Positions 20,355 to 32,864 are shown, counted from the stretch's first letter. The stretch is 64,000 nucleotides of DNA from Alteraurantiacibacter aquimixticola (GCF_004965515.1 NZ_SSHH01000002.1:330840-394839); one strand, 5' to 3'. Made by a program: numbers and translations. The notes: a model not told the origin generated them from the sequence alone.

Positions 20355-20740
20355 CAAGCGGCTCCTCCAAGGGCGAGGCGAACGATTGCGAAGAGGCCGA
20401 AAGCGGCGCCGGCAAAGGTGAAGAGGTTGAGCGCAGTCATCGCGGCAAACTTGTTGCCGGCGGTGTGGACGTAATCCTCGACCAGCACCTGCAGCCCCAG
20501 CCGCGCGTGCCAGAAGCTGCTGATCACGAACAGCGCCACGGCGGTCGCCTGCACGGGGCTGGCGATCCATTCCGACATCGTCTCGTAGTCCATGTCGGGC
20601 ATGGCGATGAAGGAGACCGCGATGAAGATGCCCAGCAGCAAATTGCCGACCGCGGTGAAGCGCTGCAGCAGCCAGTGATGCGTGCCTTCCTTCGCCGCGC
20701 CCAGGCCGCGTACGCGGCCGATGGAAGTTCCGTTACCCAT
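20354..20740 (-). CDS. sdhD: succinate dehydrogenase membrane anchor subunit D
   Basis: 128 residues, three membrane segments. [19 protein letters not shown] and [17 protein letters not shown] carry the quinone/heme region residues typical of SdhD. The stop overlaps the sdhA start, and the start lies 14 bp after sdhC. ATG 20740 was chosen because upstream in-frame codons overlap sdhC. Confidence 0.9.
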   Translation of the reverse strand: MGNGTSIGRVRGLGAAKEGTHHWLLQRFTAVGNLLLGIFIAVSFIAMPDMDYETMSEWIASPVQATAVALFVISSFWHARLGLQVLVEDYVHTAGNKFAAMTALNLFTFAGAAFGLFAIVRLALGGAA

Positions 20741-20754
20741 GGTCCGTTCCTTCC

Positions 20755-21135
20755 TTAAAGCGCGATCATCGCGGCCCAGAAGGCCACGGTGAGGATCAGC
20801 GCGCAGGCGATCGATCCGACCGACCAGTTGCGATTGCTGTTGAGCTCGAAGCCCGCACCCATGTCGAGCACGAAGTGCCTGAGGCCCGAGCAAAGGTGGT
20901 TGAAGAAGGCCCAGGACAGGCCGAACATCACGATAAGGCCGTACCAGCTCATCGCATGGCCCTGGAAGGCGGCGTAAGCCTCCGGACCGCTCGCCAGCGA
21001 GCCCAGCCACCACAACATGACCGGCAGGCCGACCAGCGCCATCCCGTCCCCCGTCACGCGGTGGAGGATCGAAACCAGCATGTGCGGGCCCCATTTCCAG
21101 ATTTGCAGATGCGGCGATAGGGGTCTGTCGGCCAT
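20755..21135 (-). CDS. sdhC: succinate dehydrogenase cytochrome b556 subunit C
   Basis: 126 residues, three membrane segments. RPLSPHLQIWKWGPHMLVSI and LHRVTGDGMALVG carry the SdhC signature, and GLRHFVLDMG carries the heme-ligand histidine. ATG 21135 is preceded by a weak AGGGA site; it is the first gene of the sdhCDA operon. Confidence 0.92.
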   Translation of the reverse strand: MADRPLSPHLQIWKWGPHMLVSILHRVTGDGMALVGLPVMLWWLGSLASGPEAYAAFQGHAMSWYGLIVMFGLSWAFFNHLCSGLRHFVLDMGAGFELNSNRNWSVGSIACALILTVAFWAAMIAL

Positions 21136-21281
21136 CGTTGAGTCCCTGTAATTTGCGCGATTGGGCTTCACTTAGCGATTGTGCCGGGTGTGGCAAGCGG
21201 ACCATGGTCTGTAATCGCATCCGTACACAGTCTGTCCCCTGCCCTTTTCGCGGGCGCGCGGCGCGGCTAAGAGCATGGGCG

Positions 21282-21992
21282 ATGGCAAGAATTCTCGTAA
21301 CAGGGTCCAGCAGGGGTATCGGTGCCGCGATCGCCGCGCAATTGCGCGAGCGCGGCTGCAACGTGGTGGGCCACGCAACGTCCGAGGTGGACGAACACAC
21401 GATAGCTGCCGATTTCGCCCAGCCGGTCGCCCCGCAAATGCTGTGGCAGGAGGCGATGAAGCGGCTCGGCGGGGGGATAGACGTGCTGGTGAACAATGCC
21501 GGCGTGTTCGAGCGTAACTCGATAGATGGCTCCGATATCGAATGGCTGGACGGGTGGGAGGATACGATGCGCATCAACCTCACTGCCTCCGCCCAGCTAT
21601 CGCGTTTCGCCATCCGCTATTGGCGTGCTGCAGGGCGCAAGGGGCGGATCGTCCACATCGCCAGCCGCGCCGGGCATCGCGGCGATTCGCCTGCGCATTG
21701 GCACTATGCGGCGGCCAAGGGCGGGATGCTGGCGCTGCACAAGACCATCGCGCGCGGCTATGCCTCGCAAGGGATCACCAGCTTCGCCGTCGCGCCGGGC
21801 TATACCGACACCTCGATGGCAGGCGATTATCTGGAAAGCCGCGGGGGCGAAGGCATCCTTGCCGATATCCCGCTGGGCCGCGTCGCCACGCCGGACGAGA
21901 TCGCCCAGATCGCCACCTATTGCGCGCTCTATGCTCCTGAGAGCATGACCGGCGCGGTGCTGGACGCCAATGGAGCGAGCTATGTCCGCTAA
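21282..21992 (+). CDS. short-chain dehydrogenase/reductase
   Basis: 236 residues. Cofactor loop TGSSRGIGAA (7-16), NNAG at about 70, catalytic HIASRAGHRGD and YAAAK pair, and the C-terminal PGYTDTSMAGDYL. It is FabG-like in overall pattern, but the substrate is unknown. It is the first gene of a tightly overlapping plus-strand operon with the metallo-beta-lactamase, prmA and two more. ATG 21282 was chosen; longer frames from 21138 run through the sdhC promoter. Confidence 0.85.
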   Translation: MARILVTGSSRGIGAAIAAQLRERGCNVVGHATSEVDEHTIAADFAQPVAPQMLWQEAMKRLGGGIDVLVNNAGVFERNSIDGSDIEWLDGWEDTMRINLTASAQLSRFAIRYWRAAGRKGRIVHIASRAGHRGDSPAHWHYAAAKGGMLALHKTIARGYASQGITSFAVAPGYTDTSMAGDYLESRGGEGILADIPLGRVATPDEIAQIATYCALYAPESMTGAVLDANGASYVR

Positions 21993-22884
21993 GACCTTCG
22001 CCACCGCCGCGCTGCTCGCCTTGACCGGCTGTGCCACCACCGTGCCTGAAGAGTCGCGCATCACCACCGGCCAGCAATGGGCCGACCAATGCGAGGACTG
22101 GGACGAGTGGGACAAGCCGGGTCCGGCATTCCTTGTCCATGGCAGCACCTATTACGTCGGCACTTGCGGGATCGCCACGATCCTTATTGCCGGGGAAAGC
22201 AGCCACGTCCTGTTCGACAGCGGTACCGAGGAGGGCGCGCGCGTAACCCTGTCCAATATCCGCAGTCTCGGCTTCGATCCGGCGGATATCGACCGGCTGT
22301 TCACCAGCCACGAACATTACGACCATGTCGGCGGAATGGCCCTGCTGCAGGAAGGAACGGGCGCGACCGTCTATACCAGCCCGGGGGCGGCCGAAGTCCT
22401 GCGTTCAGGGAACAGCAGCCGGTCGGACCCCCAGGCCAGCATCCATCCCCCGATGACGCCGGTGGCCGATGTGCGCGTCATGGCACTGGATCAGCCGGTC
22501 CGGTTGCAATCGCCGGGCGTGGTCATTTCGGCCACCCTCACACCGGGCCACACACCCGGCGCCATGACCTGGCAGTGGGAAAGCTGCGACGAGGCGGGCG
22601 AATGCCTCTCCATCGTCTATGCCGACAGCCTCAGCCCCGTTAGCGCGGACGGCTACCGTTTTTCCGACCATCCCCAGTACCTGACCTCATATCGCGCGGG
22701 GCTGAATCTCCTCACCCGGCTCGATTGCGATATCCTCCTCACCCCGCACCCTTCGGCGAGCGGGATGCGTGACAAGCTGCTGGCAGGCGATCTGACCTCC
22801 GGCATGAATTGCGCGGACTATGCCGCCAGCATCACCGAGCGGCTCGACGCGCGCATCGCCGAGGAGGCGCAAGGAAACCCATGA
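21982..22884 (+). CDS. subclass B3-type metallo-beta-lactamase, lipoprotein
   Basis: 300 residues. N-terminus MSAKTFATAALLALTGC has a lipobox (LTGC, C17), so it may be anchored to the outer membrane. All zinc ligands of subclass B3 are present: H110, H112, D114 and H115 in SHEHYDH, H190 in TPGHTPG and H256 in LLTPHPSASGM. ADSLSPVSADGYRF is a B3-typical segment. It would hydrolyse beta-lactams, likely including carbapenems, in the periplasm. Intrinsic B3 enzymes have been reported from Erythrobacter. The start overlaps the SDR stop by 11 bp, and its stop overlaps prmA by ATGA. Function is strongly suggested but untested; other MBL-fold hydrolases share part of this pattern. Confidence 0.85.
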   Translation: MSAKTFATAALLALTGCATTVPEESRITTGQQWADQCEDWDEWDKPGPAFLVHGSTYYVGTCGIATILIAGESSHVLFDSGTEEGARVTLSNIRSLGFDPADIDRLFTSHEHYDHVGGMALLQEGTGATVYTSPGAAEVLRSGNSSRSDPQASIHPPMTPVADVRVMALDQPVRLQSPGVVISATLTPGHTPGAMTWQWESCDEAGECLSIVYADSLSPVSADGYRFSDHPQYLTSYRAGLNLLTRLDCDILLTPHPSASGMRDKLLAGDLTSGMNCADYAASITERLDARIAEEAQGNP

Positions 22885-23786
22885 GCTGGAAACTCTCCGC
22901 CACCGCCAGCAAGGAAGCAGTCGAGGCCGCGCTGGAAAAGCGCGACACGATCGAGGGCTGGGACGAGAATATCGTCCTCACCGGTTTCGAGGTCGATCCC
23001 GAAGAGCCCGACACATGGCGGCTCGACGCCTATCTCGAAGCCAAGCCCAGCGCTGCCGACCGCAAGGCGGTGAAGGCGCTGTTCGATGGCGAGGCGCCGC
23101 CAATCGTGGCCGAGAAGCTGCCCGATACGGACTGGGTCGCCGAAAGCCAGAAAGGCATTGACCCGATCCGCGCCGGCAGATTCTACGTCCACACGCCCGA
23201 CCATCCGGCGAGCGAGGAACCGGACGTCAACAGCTTCTGCATCCCCGCCGCGCAAGCCTTCGGCACCGGCCAGCATGAGACGACCGCGGGCTGCCTCGCC
23301 ATGCTCGATGCGATGAAGCGGCGGGGCGTCGTGGTGCGCAACCTCGCCGATATCGGCACCGGCACCGGCCTGCTCGCCTTTGCCGCGATGAAGCTGTGGC
23401 CGCTCGCCGATGCGACCGCGAGCGATATCGATCCGGTGTGCCTGCCCGCCGTGCTCGACAATGCGGCGCTCAACGCCATGTCGCTGGGCACCGATGCGGG
23501 CGAGCTGGCGATGGTGATCGCGGACGGGATGGAGGATGAGTTCCTTGTCGAGCGCGGGCCGTACGACCTGCTCATCGCCAATATCCTGGCAGGGCCGCTG
23601 ATCTCCATGGCGGGCGAATTCGCACAGGCCGTGGCGCCACGCGGGCATATATTGCTCGCCGGGTTGCTGACCACACAGGAGCCGGGCGTGCGCCGCGCCT
23701 ATATGCGGGCGGGCTTCCGGCTGCAGGCGCGCATCGTGAATGGTGACTGGTCCATCCTGTGGCTGCGGCACCGCTTCCTCGGCTGA
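22881..23786 (+). CDS. prmA: ribosomal protein L11 methyltransferase
   Basis: 301 residues. FCIPAAQAFGTGQHETT, the SAM loop ADIGTGTGLLAFAAM, SDIDPVCLPAVLDNAALN and LLIANILAGPL are the PrmA signature. It trimethylates ribosomal protein L11. The ATG overlaps the stop of the beta-lactamase gene (ATGA), so the two are translationally coupled. The N-terminal L11-binding domain (about 1-110) has weak conservation, as usual. Confidence 0.93.
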   Translation: MSWKLSATASKEAVEAALEKRDTIEGWDENIVLTGFEVDPEEPDTWRLDAYLEAKPSAADRKAVKALFDGEAPPIVAEKLPDTDWVAESQKGIDPIRAGRFYVHTPDHPASEEPDVNSFCIPAAQAFGTGQHETTAGCLAMLDAMKRRGVVVRNLADIGTGTGLLAFAAMKLWPLADATASDIDPVCLPAVLDNAALNAMSLGTDAGELAMVIADGMEDEFLVERGPYDLLIANILAGPLISMAGEFAQAVAPRGHILLAGLLTTQEPGVRRAYMRAGFRLQARIVNGDWSILWLRHRFLG

Positions 23787-24475
23787 AATCCGCCCTGCGT
23801 GTGGGGAGGCGAGCACTGCTGGGCGCCGCCCTCCTGCTCCTCGCCATCATTGTGGTCTACCCGCTCACGGGCTGGCTCGGCAGTGCGATCCCCCGCAACG
23901 ATCCGACGCCGGTTATCGCGGAGGGCGTGACCATCATGGTCGAAACCAACGGCACGCATACGGGCGTCATCATGCCGATCGTCACGTCGGAGAAGGACTG
24001 GCGCGAGACCTTTCCCAGCGCCGGGCAGCCGACCGGGCGCGGGATGCCAACGCATGTGGCGGTGGGTTGGGGCGAGCGCGAGGTCTTCCTCAACGTCCCC
24101 ACATGGGGCGACCTGAAACCCGGCACCGCCTTGCGGATCGCGGTCTTTGGCGGCGAGCCAATCATGCGCGTGAGCCATTACGTCCGCCCCGCACCGGGGC
24201 TGGATCACCGCCCTGTCACCATCAGCCGCGAGGCCTATCTCACCATGGTCCTCGCGATCGAGGACAGCCTGCCGCCCGCCGATGGCCCACGCACCATCCT
24301 TCGCGGTACCAGTCCGGCCGATGCCTATTACGATGCAAACGGCACCTATACGCTGGCCTACACCTGCAACAGCTGGGTGGGCGACATACTGGCCGAGGCC
24401 GATATCCAGATGGGGCTGTGGACGCCCTTTTCCGGGGGAGTGATGAAATGGATCGAACCGCCCGCCGTACCCTGA
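23759..24475 (+). CDS. TIGR02117 / DUF2459 family membrane-anchored protein
   Basis: 238 residues from a GTG overlapping the end of prmA; GTG 23801 is an alternative. One N-terminal membrane segment (about 17-40, LLGAALLLLAIIVVYPL) is followed by a periplasmic domain with VETNGTHTGVIMP, HVAVGWGEREVF and YTLAYTCNSWVGDIL. The TIGR02117 family has no proven function; the His, Cys and Asn pattern resembles NlpC/P60-type papain folds (T-C-N-S-W), which is an inference. It is inside the operon between prmA and the esterase. Confidence 0.75.
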   Translation: MAAAPLPRLKSALRVGRRALLGAALLLLAIIVVYPLTGWLGSAIPRNDPTPVIAEGVTIMVETNGTHTGVIMPIVTSEKDWRETFPSAGQPTGRGMPTHVAVGWGEREVFLNVPTWGDLKPGTALRIAVFGGEPIMRVSHYVRPAPGLDHRPVTISREAYLTMVLAIEDSLPPADGPRTILRGTSPADAYYDANGTYTLAYTCNSWVGDILAEADIQMGLWTPFSGGVMKWIEPPAVP

Positions 24476-25755
24476 GTGCACTCGTGGCCGCATTGGCCTG
24501 CCTGCTGGCGGCGCCTCTTGCAGCGCAGGTGAGCAATGAGGATGTGCATGCCGCCGAGCGCGCCCGCTACGGTTACGGAGCCTTGCGGCAAGGCGCGAAC
24601 GGCAACGATCCCGATGCGCCCAATGCGGCAAACACCAGCGAGGCGCGGGTCGTGCCCTACACGCTCCCTCCCCTGTTCGAGACGGCGCAGCAGCAGACTC
24701 CCGAAGGCTGGCCCGTACGCCGGGCGGAGCTGGCAGCGATGGTCGCGGATGTCTGGGTCGGCCGCATCCCGGCGGTCGTGGAGAGTTTCCGCATCGAATG
24801 GGACAAGCTGCCGGTCGAGGTCCCTCCCGGCGACTATGTGCAGGAACACTGGACCGGCTGCATCATCGCTCCCGACGGACGCAGCGGCCCTGTCGTTGAT
24901 GCGCTGGTGAGCTTCCCCCGTAAGGCGCGCGAAGCCCCCGCCGTCATCAGCTACACCTATGTCTGGCCCGGCGGATCGCCGCCCAATTTCGGCGGCACGC
25001 CCCCGCCCGATCCGGTCGCGCAAGCCATCGCGCGCGGATGGGTGCATGTCGAATACCACCCGCAATTGCTGCAGGCGGATAATGCGGTCGAGATGGAGGC
25101 GGGCGTGATTGGCCTCGCCCGCTGGCCGCGCATGGAGCATGACTGGGGTGCATTGCGCGCATGGGGCTGGGGCGCGAGCAAATTGCGTGAGGAACTGGCG
25201 GCCGATCCGCGCGTCTCCGCAAACCGCATCACCCTCACCGGCCATTCGCGCTTCGGCAAGGGCGTGCTGGTCGCCGCCGCCTACGACCATGCCTTCCACG
25301 ACGCGCATGTCTCCAGCTCGGGCGCGGGCGGCTCGAAGATCATGCGCCGCGATTTCGGGGAAAGGTGGGAGAACCTCACCTCCAGCGGCCTCTTCCACTG
25401 GTTTACCCCCGCCGCCATGCGCTTTGCCGCCGACCCGCTGACCATCGCGGACCTGCCAGTGGACGCGCACAGTCTGATCGCCCTGCGCGCGCCGCGACCT
25501 CTCTTCATCACCAGCGGCCTTGCCGAGAAAGGCGACAGCTGGGTCGATCCGCGCGGCATGTGGGTGGGCATGATGGCGGCGCAGCCCGCTTGGGAGCTGT
25601 TCGGCGCCGCCACCCCGCCCTTTGCCATGCCCGTGCCACTCAGCACCGAGCAGGCCATCTACCCGCTCGCCTGGTACCAGCATGGCGAAGGGCATGTGCC
25701 CTGGCCCGCTTACGAGGCATTCTACGACCACGCCGAGCGCTTCTTCACGGACTAG
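24448..25755 (+). CDS. exported alpha/beta-hydrolase, CE15 glucuronoyl esterase-like
   Basis: 435 residues starting at ATG 24448 after a GGGGGAG site. Signal peptide MDRTARRTLSALVAALACLL to LAAQ. The nucleophile elbow LTGHSRFGKG fits the G-x-S-R-x-G-K motif of carbohydrate esterase family 15, and HGEGHVPWP carries the catalytic His region near the C-terminus. CE15 enzymes cleave the ester between glucuronic acid of xylan and lignin; SDSWVDPRG-type motifs near the acid loop also fit. The start overlaps the TIGR02117 gene by 28 bp. Substrate is not proven, and marine bacteria may use the family on algal polysaccharides. Confidence 0.75.
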   Translation: MDRTARRTLSALVAALACLLAAPLAAQVSNEDVHAAERARYGYGALRQGANGNDPDAPNAANTSEARVVPYTLPPLFETAQQQTPEGWPVRRAELAAMVADVWVGRIPAVVESFRIEWDKLPVEVPPGDYVQEHWTGCIIAPDGRSGPVVDALVSFPRKAREAPAVISYTYVWPGGSPPNFGGTPPPDPVAQAIARGWVHVEYHPQLLQADNAVEMEAGVIGLARWPRMEHDWGALRAWGWGASKLREELAADPRVSANRITLTGHSRFGKGVLVAAAYDHAFHDAHVSSSGAGGSKIMRRDFGERWENLTSSGLFHWFTPAAMRFAADPLTIADLPVDAHSLIALRAPRPLFITSGLAEKGDSWVDPRGMWVGMMAAQPAWELFGAATPPFAMPVPLSTEQAIYPLAWYQHGEGHVPWPAYEAFYDHAERFFTD

Positions 25756-25792
25756 CTCCGCGTAGAAGCGCCCGGCGCAATCCTGCCAGCGA

Positions 25793-27898
25793 TCAGAAGG
25801 CGATACCCGCCCTCACCCAGACGCCGCGCCCGGTGCCCGGCAGCCGCTCACCCACCGGCACGTCGGATGCGCCCACGCGGTTCACGCCCGCGAGGTGGGG
25901 CTGGTAATAGGCGTCGAACAGATTCTCCACCCCGGTATCGAGCGTGATCCGGTCGGTGGCCGCGAAGCTGGCGAAAAGGCCGACGACGGCATAGCCATCG
26001 CTCGGCGTCTCGCCATTGGTGGCGGAGACCTTGGCCTGCTTGGCCACCGCCGTCATTTCCGCCCCGGCCGACCAGCGATCATCCCGCCAGATCGCCGCCA
26101 GCCGCAGTGAGGCAGGCGGGATGCGGTAGAGATTGTCCGAGATGTCGCGCCGCTTGCCGCGCACATAGCTGGCGGTGCCTTCGAGCAGCAGGTGCTCGCC
26201 CAGCTCGGCCGAGGCGTCGAAATCGATCCCGTAGAGCTCGGCATCGACATTGCGGAACATCAGCGGCGTGGCATCGCCATTCATGTTCGCGACCATTTCC
26301 ACCGGGCTGTCGATCACGCCCACCGTGGCATCGAAAGGCGTGCCCTGGATGAAGTGGTCGACGCGGCGATAGAAGATGGTCGGACGGAAAGTGATCGCCC
26401 CTGCGTCGACGTCAACGCCCGCCTCGGCGATCCAGGCGACTTCGGGATCGAGCGCAGAATTGCCGACATAGATATTGCCGTCGGCAAGGCCATAGCTCGC
26501 CTCGGTCGGCAGCCAGGCGAAACGTTCCAGAGTGCTGGGAACGCGCGTCTTGCGCGCCAAGGTGAAGCGCGGGGTCACGACGTCGCCCGGCAGCCACAGG
26601 CGCAGTACGGCATCCAGCGTGGTGTCGTCCGCCTCCCGCACGGTGGCGGCGAAGGCATTGGCGAGGCCGACCGGGCCCATCGGCACTGCGCTGCCGAGCG
26701 TGGGGATACCGGAGCTCTGCTCGGTCCGGTCGATCCGCGCGCCCAGCTCCATTTCAACCGCGCCGAGGCCCTCGCGCAGCTGCACGAAGGCGCCATAACG
26801 ATCCGACTGCAGATCCGCCTGCGCATCGAGGAAGAAGTCCGCATTGAACGGATTGGTGATCCGCACCGCCTTCTCAACCGTCTCCAGATCGACGCCCAGC
26901 GTCACATTGCGCGCGGCCGAGCCGAGACGCAGGCTCGCCTCGCCCGTCCACGTATCTGCCTCGGCAAAGGTCGCACGCGTGCGCATCGCTTCCGGGGTGG
27001 GACCGCGCAGACTGTAATTGTCCATCAGGTGCTCGACCGCGACATGACCGATGCGCAGCTCCAGCCCAACGTCCTCGGCAATCTCGCCACGATAGCCGCC
27101 CTGCAGGAAGTCTGTATCGAAATACTGGATATCCATCGCGAAGGCCGGATTGCCCGAGGGGTCGGTCTCGCTGCGGCGATATTCGGCAAAGAGCTCGCCC
27201 TCGCCCAGCTTCACCCCGGCATTGAAGCCGTAGAGATTGCGTTCGAAGGACGTGCTGCCTGCCGTGCCTCCGTCGAACTCGTAATCGTCGCCTTCCTCAC
27301 GGCTAGCAATGGCGGCGATGCGCCAGCTGTCGGTCGCAACACCCACAGTGCCACCGACCGCATAGCTGTCATCCACGCTGCGATATTGCCCAGCGAGGCG
27401 GCCGTGCACTTCAGGCGCGCTGCCGCTGGCAAAGGGCACCTGCAGCAATTGCGCATCGACCGCGCCAGCAAGGCTCGGCCCTTCGGAGACCGGCGCCACG
27501 CCGCGCGCGATGGCGATGCTCTCGACAAGGATCGAGGGCGCATAATGCATGGGCGGGTCCATCGCGTTGGGACCGCCGCTGGCAAAGCGCTGGCCGTTGA
27601 CGCGGCCGAGCACGCGCTCACCGAACAGACCGCGATAGGAAAGCTGGCCTGACAGCGCGCCATTGCCGATCGCGGCGGCACCGGGAGCGCGCGCGGCGAT
27701 CGCCACCGCGTCGGCGGGCAGCGCGACCTGCTGCGGCGGATCGATCTCCTCGCTCGCAACGGAAGGCGCGGTGGAGCTGACCACGATCACGTCGGTCAGG
27801 ATATCCTCGGCATCGCTATCCTGTGCGAGGGCCTGGAGGGGAATGAGGGCAAAAGGCACGGCCGCAGCAGCGCCGAGAAGTGTCGATTTGAAAGTCAT
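25793..27898 (-). CDS. TonB-dependent outer-membrane receptor
   Basis: 701 residues. Signal peptide MTFKSTLLGAAAAVPFALIP to ALAQ, a plug domain (about 35-160) with RGLFGERVLGRVNGQRFASGG, and a 22-strand barrel to the final aromatic residue (VWVRAGIAF). It lies 70 bp downstream of a DUF2946 gene, a pairing I associate with OprC/copper-type receptors, and copAB lie 17 kb away. Copper uptake is a reasonable hypothesis, not shown. No TonB box was clearly identified. Confidence 0.82.
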   Translation of the reverse strand: MTFKSTLLGAAAAVPFALIPLQALAQDSDAEDILTDVIVVSSTAPSVASEEIDPPQQVALPADAVAIAARAPGAAAIGNGALSGQLSYRGLFGERVLGRVNGQRFASGGPNAMDPPMHYAPSILVESIAIARGVAPVSEGPSLAGAVDAQLLQVPFASGSAPEVHGRLAGQYRSVDDSYAVGGTVGVATDSWRIAAIASREEGDDYEFDGGTAGSTSFERNLYGFNAGVKLGEGELFAEYRRSETDPSGNPAFAMDIQYFDTDFLQGGYRGEIAEDVGLELRIGHVAVEHLMDNYSLRGPTPEAMRTRATFAEADTWTGEASLRLGSAARNVTLGVDLETVEKAVRITNPFNADFFLDAQADLQSDRYGAFVQLREGLGAVEMELGARIDRTEQSSGIPTLGSAVPMGPVGLANAFAATVREADDTTLDAVLRLWLPGDVVTPRFTLARKTRVPSTLERFAWLPTEASYGLADGNIYVGNSALDPEVAWIAEAGVDVDAGAITFRPTIFYRRVDHFIQGTPFDATVGVIDSPVEMVANMNGDATPLMFRNVDAELYGIDFDASAELGEHLLLEGTASYVRGKRRDISDNLYRIPPASLRLAAIWRDDRWSAGAEMTAVAKQAKVSATNGETPSDGYAVVGLFASFAATDRITLDTGVENLFDAYYQPHLAGVNRVGASDVPVGERLPGTGRGVWVRAGIAF

Positions 27899-27968
27899 GT
27901 GAAATCACTCGTCTGAAATGGGATGCGCAGCAGGTCCCGCTTGGGGAGACAGGCGGCAGGATCGGTTT

Positions 27969-28343
27969 TCAGGCGAGTGCGGGCGGCCCCGTGGCAGGCG
28001 GCAGGTCGGCTGGCGTGTCGGGCGAGAGTACCCGCTGTCGGACCGCGTCATAGGCGGCGGCCGCCAGTTGCGGCAGCGGCAGGCGCAAATTGGGATCGGG
28101 TGTGGTGCCCTGATCGCTCAGGCTGGCGAAAGCGCAGGCCTTGGCTTCGGTCTCCTCGTCCTCGTGAGCAGGCGCGTCATCTTTCATCGGGATGACGAGT
28201 ACCTGATCCGAATTGCAGACCTCGACGGTGATGGCGCCCGAAGCGTCCTCGCCCAGCATCCATCCCTGCGGCACCACCGCACGCAGCAGCAGCGCCACTG
28301 CGACAAGCAGCATCCAGTGCGAGGATTCGCGGCGAGCGGTCAT
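27969..28343 (-). CDS. DUF2946 family protein
   Basis: 124 residues. N-terminal membrane segment or signal (SSHWMLLVAVALLLRAVVPQG), one cysteine in EVCNSDQ and another at KACAFASLSD, an acidic middle (HEDEETEAKA) and a Pro-rich C-terminus. The pattern of an exported W-M-L-x-ED...C..H..C fits DUF2946, small proteins often adjacent to copper-linked TonB receptors. It precedes the TonB receptor on the same strand, probably in one operon. Confidence 0.7.
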   Translation of the reverse strand: MTARRESSHWMLLVAVALLLRAVVPQGWMLGEDASGAITVEVCNSDQVLVIPMKDDAPAHEDEETEAKACAFASLSDQGTTPDPNLRLPLPQLAAAAYDAVRQRVLSPDTPADLPPATGPPALA

Positions 28344-28393
28344 TGCGCGGTAGCCGCTAGGCGAGCGGGAGGGGTGACGCAAGCCCCTGAACC

Positions 28394-31199
<2,806 letters not shown>

Positions 31200-31200
<1 letters not shown>

Positions 31201-32864
31201 CATACTCCCTCCAGCAGCCTGTCCGCCTGCGCGCGCGCCTCGTCGGTGATTTCCGCGCCAGAGAGCATGCGTGCGATTTCCTCCTGCCTCCCGCCCGCAT
31301 CGAGCAGTGCGACCGAGGTGCGGGTGACGGTTCCTTCCGAACTCTTGGCGATCATGTAATGGGTCTGCCCGCGCGCGGCGACCTGCGGGCTGTGCGTGAC
31401 GGCGAGCAACTGGCCGCCTGCGGCCAGCCGCGCCAGCCGCTCGCCAATCGCGCTCGCCACCGCGCCGCCGACGCCGCGATCGATCTCGTCAAAGATTACC
31501 GTCGCCGCCCCGCCCTTCTCCGCCAGCGCGACCTTGAGCGCGAGAATAAAGCGCGAGAGCTCGCCGCCCGAAGCAATCTTGCCCAGCGGGGCGAAATCGG
31601 CGCCGGGATTGGTGGCAATGAGGAATTCGACGCTGTCCATGCCATGCGCGTCCCAGCGATCCTCCTCCAGCTGGGTGACGGCTGTGCGGAAGCGCGCGGC
31701 ATCGAGCTTGAGCGGTGCGAGCTCCGCCGCCACCGCCTCGTCCAGCGCCATGCCGGCGGAAACGCGCGTGGCGTGCAGCGCCTCGGCCTTGGCTATATAG
31801 GTCTGCTTCGCTGCCCCGGCCGCCTTTTCCAGCGTAGCGATATCGGCATCGCCCTGTTCGATGGCATCGAGCTTTTCGCGCATCTGGCGCATCGTCTCGG
31901 GCAGCTCGTCCACTTGGCAATTGTGCTTGCGGGCGAGTGCGCGCAATTCGAACAGCCGCGTCTCGATCCGGTCGAGCTCGGCGGGATCGAACAGCATGGC
32001 TTCGGCGGCGGCCTGCAGCTTCTCCTCGGCCTCCCCCGCCTCGATCACCGCGCGATCGAGAGCGGAGAGCGCTTCGGCCAGCAGGCCGTGATGTTCGGCA
32101 ATCCGGTCAAGCCGCCGTGCGGCGCTGCGCAATTGGGCGAGCGCGCTGTCCGACCCGTCCCAGAAGGCGCGCAATTCCTCCAGGTCTCCCGAAAGCTTCT
32201 CACCCTTCTGCATGTCCGCGCGCGCGAGCGCGAGGCTCTCCTCTTCGCCCTCCTGCGGCTCGATCGAGGTCAGTTCGGCAAGATGGGCGAGTAGCAGATC
32301 CTGGTCAGCCTTCGCCTGTTCGATCGCACCGCGTGCTTCGGCGAGTTTCCCTTCTGCCGCCTGCCACTCCGCATGCGCCTTGGTCACGCCATTCACATCG
32401 CCATCGGCAAAGCGATCGAGCAATGCGCGGTGGCCGCGCGGGTTCACCAGCCCGCGATCATCATGCTGGCCGTGCAGTTCCACCAGCGCCGGCGCCAGCG
32501 CGCGCAGCAGGGCAATGCCCACGGGCTGGTCATTCACGAAGGCCTTGGAGCCGCCATCGGCCTTGAGCGAGCGGCGAATGATCAGCGCCTCTCCCGCTTC
32601 CATCTCGACCTCTGCCTCCTCGAGGACTTCACGCAGCGACTCGGGCAATTGCACGAACTCGAATGTAGCCGTGACACTCGCCTTTTCCGCTCCCGCGCGC
32701 ACCAATGCGCTGTCTGCGCGATTGCCCAAAACCAGCCCCAAGGCATCGAGAAGAATCGACTTGCCTGCCCCCGTCTCGCCCGTCAGCACGCCGAGACCCG
32801 GGCCGAAGGCCAGGTCAAGCGCCTCGATAAGCACGATATTCCGGATGGCGAGCGCAGTCAGCAT
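31200..32864 (-). CDS. recN: DNA repair protein RecN
   Basis: 554 residues. SMC-like ATPase with P-loop GETGAGKS, long coiled coils (about 150-370), signature ASGGELSRFILALK and Walker B VIFDEIDRG. It helps hold and process double-strand breaks. ATG 32864 was chosen (MLTALAIRNIVLIE); longer forms from 32924 add an unrelated N-terminus. Confidence 0.96.

Noticed and set aside
18576-20474. Long plus-strand frame opposite sdhA
   Set aside because: Antisense shadow of an obvious sdhA gene.
26192-27652. Long plus-strand frame opposite the first TonB receptor
   Set aside because: Antisense shadow; no start signal or known motif.
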